Of a DNA stretch of 64,000 nucleotides, positions 48,532 to 56,923 are shown piece by piece. The translations under genes and the position numbers were made by a program. The stretch's first letter is position 1; the number at the start of each line of letters is the position of its first letter. The notes beneath the pieces were generated by a model. That model was not told the origin of the DNA and did no database searches. It saw only the letters and a list, made by a program, of their open reading frames with translations. Origin of the DNA: Opitutia bacterium (GTDB lineage Bacteria > Verrucomicrobiota > Verrucomicrobiia > Opitutales > Seribacteraceae); NCBI GenBank assembly GCA_002721705.1, contig PBLJ01000030.1, positions 7,947 through 71,946 of the forward strand, read 5' to 3'.

Positions 48532-49182
48532 CTACTTTTCTCGTGGGGGTCGACCACCTCCGTCGGGGCGACCGCCGGGCTTCTCACCACGAGGTCCACC
48601 TCCGTCGGGACGAGCGCCGGGCTTCTCACCACGAGGTCCACCTCCGTCGGGACGAGCGCCGGGCTTGCCACCAGGGCGTCTACCTCCGTCGGGACGAGCG
48701 CCGGGCTTGCCGCCGGGGCGTGGTCGTTGGCCTATTTCCTTGCGGAGAGCGGCTCGTTCTTCCTCGTTTAGCTTTCCATCGCCATCCTTGTCGAACTTCT
48801 TCATCATTTCAGCTCGACGCTTGGCAAATTCTTCACGCATGGCGCCTTGCTCCTCTTTGCTGAGCTTTCTATCTCCGTCCTTGTCGAATTTCTCCAGGAT
48901 TTGAGGAGGAGGTTTGCGGTCGCCTCCGCCTCTTGAAGGACGTCCGCCTTGATCACGGTTTTTCGAGAATTCTTCACGTAGAGCAGCTTGCTCTTCTTTG
49001 TTGAGTTTCCCATCGCCATCCTTGTCGAACTTCTTCAACAAATCTGCGCGAGAAGGACGATCAGGAGCAGGAGCGACTTGCGGCCCGCCGGGGCGCCGCC
49101 CAGGTTTTTCGCGCTCAGCAGCGAATGCGTTCGCCAATCCAAGAATGGCCAAAGTAGTTAGGATTAAGCTGAATAATTTCAT
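48532..49182 (-). CDS. Secreted EF-hand protein with Gly/Arg/Pro-rich repetitive C-terminus
   Basis: Signal peptide; three KFDKDGDGKLNKEEQAALREEF-type EF-hands; tail with repeated GARPDGGGPRGEKP. Confidence 0.88.
   Translation of the reverse strand: MKLFSLILTTLAILGLANAFAAEREKPGRRPGGPQVAPAPDRPSRADLLKKFDKDGDGKLNKEEQAALREEFSKNRDQGGRPSRGGGDRKPPPQILEKFDKDGDRKLSKEEQGAMREEFAKRRAEMMKKFDKDGDGKLNEEERAALRKEIGQRPRPGGKPGARPDGGRRPGGKPGARPDGGGPRGEKPGARPDGGGPRGEKPGGRPDGGGRPPREK
48548..48725. repeat. 42-bp in-frame tandem repeat in the EF-hand gene
   Basis: ccgtcgggacgagcgccgggcttctcaccacgaggtccacct repeated near-identically, then degenerate units; encodes 14-aa GARPDGGGPRGEKP. Confidence 0.85.
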
Positions 49183-49335
49183 GATTTCCCTGTTGGTGGT
49201 AGGTTTTGCAAGCGAAAGACCTCGCTTGCTGGCTTTATCGGGGTAAACGCCCGATTAAAAGGAAAGTTTCAGTAAACATAGAGGAATCCAGTGCGCAAGC
49301 GCGATGAAATTCGCCACATGTAAGAATGGGGCAGA

Positions 49336-49782
49336 TTAACGACGAGCATCCAGTTCCATGGGAGTTATGGGTTTCCCGGTGTTGGGAATGACCTGTATGC
49401 ACCGGTCATCCCACAACTCGATCATATCCATGTCCTTGGCGTTGGTTACCTCGAGATCTGGCAAACCATGTTTCTTGAGCCATGCCTTGATGGGAGGAAT
49501 GGCTTGTTCGGGTTCGGCCGCGCGAGCCGTCACGATCTTCACCCTGTATCCCATTTCCAACCAAACCTTCACCCGTTTGAGCATGAGTGGCACGGGCTTC
49601 CCTACGTGCTCGAATCCACGCCAGTTTTCGGTTTCGCAGAGCGTGCCGTCAAGATCCACTCCGATCCATTGGCGTTCCTCACCTGCTCCGAATTGCTGCT
49701 TGTCGGTCAAAGGGAGTCCTTTCGTATGAGGTACCTGTACCTTGGGTTTGCCCGTCAGGGCTTTCTTTATTGCATTGAACAC
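49336..49782 (-). CDS. HAD-like phosphatase-type protein
   Basis: WIGVDLDGTLCETENWRG (DxDGT), YRVKIVTARA, MIELWDDRCIQVIPNTG. Confidence 0.75.
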   Translation of the reverse strand: MFNAIKKALTGKPKVQVPHTKGLPLTDKQQFGAGEERQWIGVDLDGTLCETENWRGFEHVGKPVPLMLKRVKVWLEMGYRVKIVTARAAEPEQAIPPIKAWLKKHGLPDLEVTNAKDMDMIELWDDRCIQVIPNTGKPITPMELDARR

Positions 49783-49858
49783 GTGACGCGAAGTCAGTCT
49801 AAGGAAATGTTTACCCTAGAGGTTGCCTAGTTGGAGACAAGTCGTTTCCCTAGGATAA

Positions 49859-50440
49859 ATGATTTTTGGCAAATTCGTCGTTTTTGCATTTATTTCCAAT
49901 AGTTCGTTGGATTGGCCGCTGGCCATTGTTTTAATGGTAGCGCTTTTGCTTGGAATTTGGCTTTTACGACCTGTCGCCACCTTGGTGCATGAAATGGGAC
50001 ATGCCTTTCCGGCGCTCCTATTTACAAGCTCGATTGTTGAGGTGCGAGTCGGATCGAAGGCCCAATCGCTCGAATCGGCTTCCTCCACTAATGCAAAAGA
50101 TAAACGACAAACTGCATTGCGATCCTTGGGACGCTTGCACTGGAGCTTATCCTTTCGCGATAGTTTACAGGGATTCACTGGATACGACAGAAACGGCATG
50201 AATAGGTTGTCGTTGCTCTTGGTGATTGCCGGCGGACCCTTGTTCTCCTTGCTCGCCTGCGCCCTAGGCGCATGGCTTACCCTGGATTTGCTCAAACTCC
50301 CCGAGGCTCGCGTCTGTTCAGCAGCGTTTCTGTGCGTAAACATGATATTGTTCGTTCGTTCGTTCGTTCCCGTGACCCTTCGAGGGGGAGAGCCTACGGA
50401 CGGGCTCGATTTTCTGAGGACTTTGCAGAAATCCGATTAG
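49859..50440 (+). CDS. M50-like integral membrane metalloprotease
   Basis: RPVATLVHEMGHAFPALLF (HExGH) in a multi-TM protein. Confidence 0.65.
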   Translation: MIFGKFVVFAFISNSSLDWPLAIVLMVALLLGIWLLRPVATLVHEMGHAFPALLFTSSIVEVRVGSKAQSLESASSTNAKDKRQTALRSLGRLHWSLSFRDSLQGFTGYDRNGMNRLSLLLVIAGGPLFSLLACALGAWLTLDLLKLPEARVCSAAFLCVNMILFVRSFVPVTLRGGEPTDGLDFLRTLQKSD

Positions 50441-50450
50441 AAACGGGCGG

Positions 50451-52220
50451 TCAGCTTTTCGCCGAAGGCCTGGGCAACAGTCCCCGCGTGCTGCGACGAG
50501 AACTTTTACGCCTTTGCTTGGAAAGACCGGAGTCGGATGCCGTGTCTTCCTCCGCCAAGGGCAAGTATATGTAGAAAGAGGTGCCTTTCCCGGGAATCGA
50601 TTTGAATCCGAGTCGCCCTTTGTGGTCTTCCACGTACAGTTTCGCGTTGTAGAGGCCGAAACCGGAACCTGATTCGGAGTCCTTGGTAGTGAAGAAAGGA
50701 TCGAAGATTTTTTCTTTATGGTTCTCCGGTATGCCTGCGCCATCATCCGTTATGGTGATTTCGGCTCCGGGGCGAGGAGCTCGCTGGATCGTCGGGAAGG
50801 CTCCTTCCATTATAGGTTCACCTTTACGCACTCTGCGCAGCCTGACTTTAACCTTTCCACCTCGCTTGATCGCGTCACGGGCGTTTATGCAAAGGTTCAG
50901 GACAGTTTGCCGAAAACCATTTTCTTCAACGAAGGCGGGGAGTGGGCCGCCTTTGTTTTCCACTTCGAGACGAGCTCCTCTGGAAATGATTATCTTGATT
51001 AAGTCAACTTGGTCCTTGAGAAGGAAACGAAGGTCGTGGAGGGATCGGTAGGTCGAGGTTTCTCGATGAAGATCTATGATTCGACGCACCAGCTTTTGCG
51101 CGTCCATGGCGCTTCGCTTGATCTGATCCATGCCTTTGGCCATGGGATCGTCACTTTCCATCATGCCATGGTACAGCTCGCTTAATGAATAAATCCCTCC
51201 CATGACGTTGCTGAAATCATGCACGAGACCATTGGTAAGTGTTGAAAGCCCTTCTCTCCACACAGCATGCGAAAGACGATGTTCGGCTATGGCTTGTCGA
51301 GTAACGTCGAGAAACACGCCGTCGTATCCGAGTAATTTGCCATTGGTCGTGATTTTCGGGGTGCGGACGTCCATCAGGTAAACCAGTTGGCCGCCGGGGG
51401 GCAGTTTCACTCGGTAGTTGAGAGTGAATGTTTCGCTATGCCCTTGATGGTCACTGAGTTGCTGGTGGAAGTATTCGCGATCCTGTTCGAACATGAAGCT
51501 CAGGAACAAGCCGCTGTTCTTGTAGAAGCCTTCCCAGTCGTTGGGAAATAGGTTTTTAATCCCTTTGCTTAGATAATTGAAGGATAGGTCTGGACGCTGG
51601 GTGAAGAAAATGCCGGGGAAGTTGCTCATGTAGTCCGCAAGCCTTCCTTCCGCTGCTTGCAAACGAAGGAACATCCGGCCGAAAACTTGAGTGTTCAAGG
51701 GGATGTCGCCAAAAAAAGACTTCTTTAATTCATCATGCGGGGATAGTCCGGGAACCACGCTGATGAAGGAGATTTCATCGAAAGGCGTGATTCGCAAATT
51801 GATCCCGGTTCCGGAGACCAATCCATTTTCATAGAGGGGGAGATGTATGGGTTCTTCTGACTTGTGGAATCCCTTGCTCAGCAAAGGCTCCCAATCAGGT
51901 TGATAGTTTCTGAGAACGAGATGGAAGGCTTGGCCTTGCATTTCCTTGGTGGATAGACCCAACCAGTCGGCTAAATCCTGACCGCAACGCAGAACCAAGC
52001 CCTCGTTGTCGAGGATCAGATCGGATGCTTCAAAGATAGGCGCTTTCAAGGAAGAGGGATCGATATCAACCTCGTATTGTAAGAAAACTTCCTTCCCCAA
52101 AGCAAGGAAAACGGTTACTCGGAAAGCTTGTTCATTTAGGTAGGTAATATTTGCCGCGCTTTGAGATTGCAGACACTTCAATATAGGTAGTGTCATTTTG
52201 ATTCCACACGTTATCAGCAT
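50451..52220 (-). CDS. PAS-containing sensor histidine kinase
   Basis: PAS-like segments; LTNGLVHDFSNVMGGIYSLSELYHG phosphoacceptor-like site; NLCINARDAI, DDGAGIPENHKEKIFDPFFTTKDSESGSGFGLYNAK. SD AGGAAG precedes ATG at 52220. Confidence 0.88.
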   Translation of the reverse strand: MLITCGIKMTLPILKCLQSQSAANITYLNEQAFRVTVFLALGKEVFLQYEVDIDPSSLKAPIFEASDLILDNEGLVLRCGQDLADWLGLSTKEMQGQAFHLVLRNYQPDWEPLLSKGFHKSEEPIHLPLYENGLVSGTGINLRITPFDEISFISVVPGLSPHDELKKSFFGDIPLNTQVFGRMFLRLQAAEGRLADYMSNFPGIFFTQRPDLSFNYLSKGIKNLFPNDWEGFYKNSGLFLSFMFEQDREYFHQQLSDHQGHSETFTLNYRVKLPPGGQLVYLMDVRTPKITTNGKLLGYDGVFLDVTRQAIAEHRLSHAVWREGLSTLTNGLVHDFSNVMGGIYSLSELYHGMMESDDPMAKGMDQIKRSAMDAQKLVRRIIDLHRETSTYRSLHDLRFLLKDQVDLIKIIISRGARLEVENKGGPLPAFVEENGFRQTVLNLCINARDAIKRGGKVKVRLRRVRKGEPIMEGAFPTIQRAPRPGAEITITDDGAGIPENHKEKIFDPFFTTKDSESGSGFGLYNAKLYVEDHKGRLGFKSIPGKGTSFYIYLPLAEEDTASDSGLSKQRRKSSRRSTRGLLPRPSAKS

Positions 52221-52241
52221 GTTGTGAAACTTCCTGGAACT

Positions 52242-52258
52242 TTGGCGCAGGTTTTGCA
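52242..52258 (+). promoter_or_regulatory. Sigma-54-like -24/-12 element upstream of flgB
   Basis: TTGGCGCAGGTTTTGCA: GG-N10-GC spacing, one mismatch to TTGGCAC-N5-TTGCA. Confidence 0.45.
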
Positions 52259-52264
52259 TCGCAC

Positions 52265-52666
52265 GTGTCCGTGGCTGCACCAGTACTATTGCAAAACCTT
52301 TACGAGCAGGAAAATTACCTGGTCGCAAAAAAACTTCTCGACGCTACTCATTTACGTCACGAGGCGCTGTCCAACAACTTGGCCAACGTTGAGACTCCCG
52401 GTTTCAAGCGCCGTGATCTACCCCAGAACTTCTCCGTCGAACTCAGGCGAGCCGTCGAGCGCAAGGACTTTCGACGCGTAAAGGGCTTGATGCCTCGCAG
52501 TCGCGAGGATTTGCAGGCCAAGCCCGTGCGTATGGACGGCAACACCGTTCAATTAGACGAGGAGCTTCTGGCAATGAATCGCAATGCCCTCAATTACGAG
52601 TACCTCACTCAAATGGTGAGTGGCTCCATAAAGGAACTTAACTTGGCCATCAAGGGCCGCCTGTAG
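52265..52666 (+). CDS. flgB: Flagellar basal-body rod protein FlgB
   Basis: DATHLRHEALSNNLANVETPGFKRRDLP; first gene of flagellar operon; start codon (GTG) uncertain. Confidence 0.9.
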   Translation: MSVAAPVLLQNLYEQENYLVAKKLLDATHLRHEALSNNLANVETPGFKRRDLPQNFSVELRRAVERKDFRRVKGLMPRSREDLQAKPVRMDGNTVQLDEELLAMNRNALNYEYLTQMVSGSIKELNLAIKGRL

Positions 52667-52686
52667 AACTCAACTTTTTTCACGCT

Positions 52687-53127
52687 ATGCCAATGAACCT
52701 TATTCCAGGAGTCGAATCCACCGGGAGCGCCTTGTCCGCAGAGAAGATTCGGCTAGAAATCATCGCGCAGAATATCGCGAATGCCAATACGACGCAGGAC
52801 CACGAAGGAAACGTCTACCAACGCAAGGAAGTCGTTTTCGAAGAATACGTCACCAGTCCCGAAAGACGGATCCCCGGATACGTAGACGAAAACCTTTACC
52901 GCGGGGTCAAGGTGGTGGACGTCTACAACGACCCTTCTCCCGGGAAAATGGTATATAACCCAGGCCATCCTCATGCCAATGATGACGGCATGGTTGAAAT
53001 GCCGAACGTGGAAATGTCTCGTGAAATGGTGGACCTGATCAGTGCGTCACGGGCGTATGAAGCGAATCTTACGGTAGTCAAGACAGCTCGACGCATGGCT
53101 CAACAAGCCATCGCAATTGGCCGATAA
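52687..53127 (+). CDS. flgC: Flagellar basal-body rod protein FlgC
   Basis: STGSALSAEKIRLEIIAQNIANANTT; EMVDLISASRAYEANLTVVKTARRMAQQAIAIGR. Confidence 0.95.
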   Translation: MPMNLIPGVESTGSALSAEKIRLEIIAQNIANANTTQDHEGNVYQRKEVVFEEYVTSPERRIPGYVDENLYRGVKVVDVYNDPSPGKMVYNPGHPHANDDGMVEMPNVEMSREMVDLISASRAYEANLTVVKTARRMAQQAIAIGR

Positions 53128-53148
53128 CTTTAACCTTCCATTGTATCC

Positions 53149-53583
53149 ATGAACGAAATAGCCAGCCTTCCCAGTCTCTCGGATTTGGTCAACCAGAACC
53201 CTAACCTCCAGCCCGCGTCGCTCGAGGATTTCGCAAACAATCAAATTGGAGGCGAACTCGGAGGAGGCATGCGTACAGCCGAGCCTTCCGTTGCCACTCC
53301 TACGGTAGCGGCGCCTGGCGCTCCCACCGTTAATGCGCCGAGCCCGGATGATCGTGTTACGGCTCCGGGCTTTTCCGAAATGTTCGAGCGATTCGTCAAG
53401 GGAGTCGACTACAAGAAGAAGGTCGCCAAGAACGAGGTGCAGGACCTGATTCTTGGAAAATCCGACAACATTCACGAAGCCATGGTGAAGGTGCAGGAAG
53501 CCGGCGTGGCATTCAACCTGATGATACAGGTTCGGAACAAATTAGTCGAATCCTACAAAGAATTGATGCGCATGCGCGTATGA
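53149..53583 (+). CDS. fliE: Flagellar hook-basal body protein FliE
   Basis: C-terminus NIHEAMVKVQEAGVAFNLMIQVRNKLVESYKELMRMRV; position between flgC and fliF. Confidence 0.93.
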   Translation: MNEIASLPSLSDLVNQNPNLQPASLEDFANNQIGGELGGGMRTAEPSVATPTVAAPGAPTVNAPSPDDRVTAPGFSEMFERFVKGVDYKKKVAKNEVQDLILGKSDNIHEAMVKVQEAGVAFNLMIQVRNKLVESYKELMRMRV

Positions 53584-53643
53584 GGACAATTTTATCTTAT
53601 TTATTAAGCTTAACAACCAATCATTCTCAAATCGGTACTAGTC

Positions 53644-55203
53644 ATGAATGACGTTTTGGAACGAATCAAAGACTTCTGGGCAGGCACCAGCCTCGGCCAA
53701 AAATTAACCCTCGGAGCAGCTACCCTTGGTGTAGTTGCTGCTGCCATATTTTTCCTTTCCTATTCGGGAGGTGACTCGACCATGGTGCCACTGGTTCGCG
53801 ACGTGGACCCAGCGGAAATGCCGAAGGTCGTCGAGGTCATCGAGCAGAATCAGGTTGCATATGAATTGGATCCTGCGGGCACCACGGTAAGTGTCCCGAA
53901 GGAGCATGCCTCCAAATTGCGGATGGCATTGGCTTCCAAGGGGATGCCCAGCAGCGGTCAGGTCGGATTCGAGATTTTCGACGAGGGCGGATTCGGGATC
54001 AGCGACTTTGTTCAAAGAACCAATTACGTCAGGGCTTTGCAAGGAGAGTTGGCTCGTACGATTTCTTCCTTGGACGAGGTCAAGTCCGCTCGGGTAATGG
54101 TCGTTCAACCCCAGAACGAGCTCATTTTGTCTGAAGACCCCAACGATAGACCCAGTGCCTCCGTTTTCGTAAATACGGGAGGCGACATGCTTGATAAAAA
54201 GACTGTGAACGCGATCCAGTTTTTAGTCGCCAATTCGGTCAAGGGGGTTTCTCGCGATCGGGTTTCCGTGATGGACAACCAAGGAAACACTCTGTCGGAT
54301 GATTCTTCCGCCAGCGGTTTTGCTTCCAGCGCGAGTGGCCACATGAAAATCCGAGAGGGCCACGAGAAACGGTTGGAAAACAAGATAAAGACCATGCTCG
54401 CCCCCGTAGTCGGTGGAGCGAACAACGTCGTGGCCCGGGTGGCCGTGCGCTTGAAGAACAAATCGGAAACTAATCTCAAGGAAACCTTTGATCCGGACGG
54501 GGCAGTACCTCGAACAGTCACCAAGGACAAGGATGAAGCTACCACCGTGGAGTCTACCCCTAACACCAAAGGTACCGGGGCGAGTGTCAATACGCCGAAT
54601 CTGCCTCAGGATGCCAGTGCCGAGCAATCCTTGGAGAGTCGAAGCGATGAAACTAGAGAGTCCACCTCGACCGATTACGAGATCAGCCGAGAATTGACCG
54701 AAACGGTTGAGGAACCTGGCGACATCGAACAAATTTCCGCGGCGGTTCTGATCGCCGTCAATGAGGATGGGGCCAGGGATCAAGCGGAAATCGACAAGAT
54801 CCATGCGGCTGTAGTCAATGCCATCGGGGCTCGGTTTACCAACGACGGTGAGATTACTACCAATATATCCGTGGAGGAAATGGACTTTTCCTCGGAAGCG
54901 GGCTTTGGAACGGACACCTTGGACAGTATGCAGAATTTCTTCGATCAGTGGGGCCCGTTGCTGAAAAACGTCATAGGCATCGTGATTGCCATTGGCATAT
55001 TCCTCGTCTTTTTGCGAATGCTCAAGAAATTCAAACCAACCGCCGCGGAAGTGGAAGTTTTGGACGAAGCCGATGCGCAAGCTTTGGCTGGAACCCGCAG
55101 CATCGGCAAAGGACTCACGCCCGAACTACTTAACGACCTGATTCAGGAAAAGCCGGAAAACGCGAGCACGGCCCTTAAGAATTGGGTGAATACCGGTCAA
55201 TAA
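53644..55203 (+). CDS. fliF: Flagellar MS-ring protein FliF
   Basis: MVPLVRDVDPAEMPKVVEVIEQNQVAYELDPAGTTVSVPKEHASKLRMALASKGMPSSG; RALQGELARTISSLDEVKSARVMV; two terminal TM segments. Confidence 0.97.
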   Translation: MNDVLERIKDFWAGTSLGQKLTLGAATLGVVAAAIFFLSYSGGDSTMVPLVRDVDPAEMPKVVEVIEQNQVAYELDPAGTTVSVPKEHASKLRMALASKGMPSSGQVGFEIFDEGGFGISDFVQRTNYVRALQGELARTISSLDEVKSARVMVVQPQNELILSEDPNDRPSASVFVNTGGDMLDKKTVNAIQFLVANSVKGVSRDRVSVMDNQGNTLSDDSSASGFASSASGHMKIREGHEKRLENKIKTMLAPVVGGANNVVARVAVRLKNKSETNLKETFDPDGAVPRTVTKDKDEATTVESTPNTKGTGASVNTPNLPQDASAEQSLESRSDETRESTSTDYEISRELTETVEEPGDIEQISAAVLIAVNEDGARDQAEIDKIHAAVVNAIGARFTNDGEITTNISVEEMDFSSEAGFGTDTLDSMQNFFDQWGPLLKNVIGIVIAIGIFLVFLRMLKKFKPTAAEVEVLDEADAQALAGTRSIGKGLTPELLNDLIQEKPENASTALKNWVNTGQ

Positions 55204-55221
55204 GCTCAAGGAGGCATTGCA

Positions 55222-56268
55222 ATGGCCATTGAAGCAGAATTAGAAGACTCCCCAAGCGAACGCTATCGCCGGATGAGCCGTATAAAGCGGCTCTCCATGC
55301 TGATGGTGGTCCTTGGGCCGGAAACCGCCGCCACCCTCTTGAAGCGCTTTGACTCGAAGCAAGCGCAAGCCATTTGCAAGGAGATTTCCGAGTCCAGTAT
55401 CATTGATACCGAGATGCAGGAGCTGGTATTGGAGGAATTTTCCGACATCATCGAGGAAAGTGTCAATTCTCAGCTTGGCGGCATGGACTTCGCCCAAAAG
55501 GCTCTCGTTCTAGCGCATGGCGACTTCCGAGCCAATTCCATGATGAACAAGATCGCTCCCGTGCGAGATGACTTGGACTTGATGGACGACATTGACGACA
55601 TGGAGCCCGGTCAAATCTACAATGTTTTACGCTTTGAACAAATGCAGACCGTCGCGTTCGTCCTTTCCAACGTCGACGCGGAAAAAGGATCGGACGTATT
55701 GAAGATGTTCCCACCGAATCTTCAGGAGCAGATCATCGAGCGAGTAGGCTCGATGGAGACTACCCAGTCGGATCAAGCCCTGCTTGTGGCAAACACCCTT
55801 ACCGGACGCATGGCTAAAAAGGAAAAAGCGACCCGCATCAAGATGGGTGGAGTCAAGTCGGCCGCCGACATGCTCAACTGGATAGACAAGGAAGAAGGCA
55901 AGGAGCTCGTCAAGAATTTGGAGAAACGCAATCCCAAGCTCGGCTCGTCCATCCGTAAGCGGATGTTCCGATTCGAGGACCTTGTTCGCCTTAGCCCGAC
56001 CGACGTTGCCAAGATCGTCAAGGAAGTCGACCAAGACGATCTTATCTTGGCCATGAAGAATGCTTCCCACGAACTCAAGAAAGTCGTTTTCTCCACGATG
56101 TCTCGAAGGGCGGTGGAAAACCTCGAGGAGCAACTGGAATTTCTTGGACCGAAGAGGCTGTCCGAAATCGAGGCTGCTCAGGATCGAGTCATTCAAATTG
56201 TTCGCGAACTGGAAGACGACGAGGAAATTGTCCTCGATACTGGAGGAGGAGACGTTGTCGTACAATAG
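55222..56268 (+). CDS. fliG: Flagellar motor switch protein FliG
   Basis: FRFEDLVRLSPTDVAKIVKEVDQDDLILAMKNASHELKKVVFSTMSRRAVENLEEQLEFLGPKRLSEIEAAQ. Confidence 0.96.
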   Translation: MAIEAELEDSPSERYRRMSRIKRLSMLMVVLGPETAATLLKRFDSKQAQAICKEISESSIIDTEMQELVLEEFSDIIEESVNSQLGGMDFAQKALVLAHGDFRANSMMNKIAPVRDDLDLMDDIDDMEPGQIYNVLRFEQMQTVAFVLSNVDAEKGSDVLKMFPPNLQEQIIERVGSMETTQSDQALLVANTLTGRMAKKEKATRIKMGGVKSAADMLNWIDKEEGKELVKNLEKRNPKLGSSIRKRMFRFEDLVRLSPTDVAKIVKEVDQDDLILAMKNASHELKKVVFSTMSRRAVENLEEQLEFLGPKRLSEIEAAQDRVIQIVRELEDDEEIVLDTGGGDVVVQ

Positions 56269-56923
56269 AACCATACGCTTTACCGAGAAGCCCAAGGAGT
56301 TCAGCGTCGGTTTCATTGGTCTCGAGCCCGTTCCCGCGGCCGAGGCGATTAGTCGCGAGCAAGCGGCTCGCGAGCAAGGCCGTCGCGAAGCGCAGGAGGA
56401 AGCCAGGCGAGAATTTCAGCGGATTCGGGCTGAATACGCCCAAAGGCAAGAGGAGGTCCTGGCTAGGGTGCAAGAGCAGTTTTCCGGTATGGCGCGAGAA
56501 CTTATCACCCGACTGCCTGACCTCACCCTCGCCTTGGCTGAACGCGTTCTGGGAAAAGTTCCACTCGATCGCGAGGTAATCGTTGGAATTATAACAAATT
56601 TGATAGGTGAATTCGCCACGGAAGACGAAAAGCTGGAAATCTACCTTTGCCCCGAGGATCTCAAACTGCTCAAGGCGGGCGACAAACTTGCGGCCGAAAA
56701 AGAGGAAGAGTCACCAAGTACGGATGACTTTTCCGCTGCCATGGCCGGCCTTTTCGATGGTCTTGGCGGAGATGACGCCTTGCTGGAAGGGTATCCAAAC
56801 GTAGTGTTTCACGAGGATGCCGAACTCAGTCCTGGCGATTGCCAAATAAAAAGCCGTTTCGGCTTGGTTGACGGTCGTGTCCTGACCAAGCTCGGCAAGA
56901 TTGCGGAGGAACTTTCCGAATGA
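56255..56923 (+). CDS. fliH: Flagellar assembly protein FliH
   Basis: Coiled-coil EQAAREQGRREAQEEARREFQRI, then LITRLPDLTLALAERVLGKVPLDREVIVGIITNLI; TTG start at 56255 preceded by GGAGGAGGAG. Confidence 0.85.
   Translation: MSYNRTIRFTEKPKEFSVGFIGLEPVPAAEAISREQAAREQGRREAQEEARREFQRIRAEYAQRQEEVLARVQEQFSGMARELITRLPDLTLALAERVLGKVPLDREVIVGIITNLIGEFATEDEKLEIYLCPEDLKLLKAGDKLAAEKEEESPSTDDFSAAMAGLFDGLGGDDALLEGYPNVVFHEDAELSPGDCQIKSRFGLVDGRVLTKLGKIAEELSE

Noticed and set aside
48548-48725. Repeats considered as a CRISPR array
   Set aside because: Units are contiguous, in-frame multiples of 14 codons with no unique spacers and no cas genes nearby.
54223-55080. 285-aa minus-strand ORF within fliF
   Set aside because: Antisense to fliF; no own RBS or domain evidence.
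55627-56316. 229-aa minus-strand ORF within fliG
   Set aside because: Antisense to fliG; shadow ORF.
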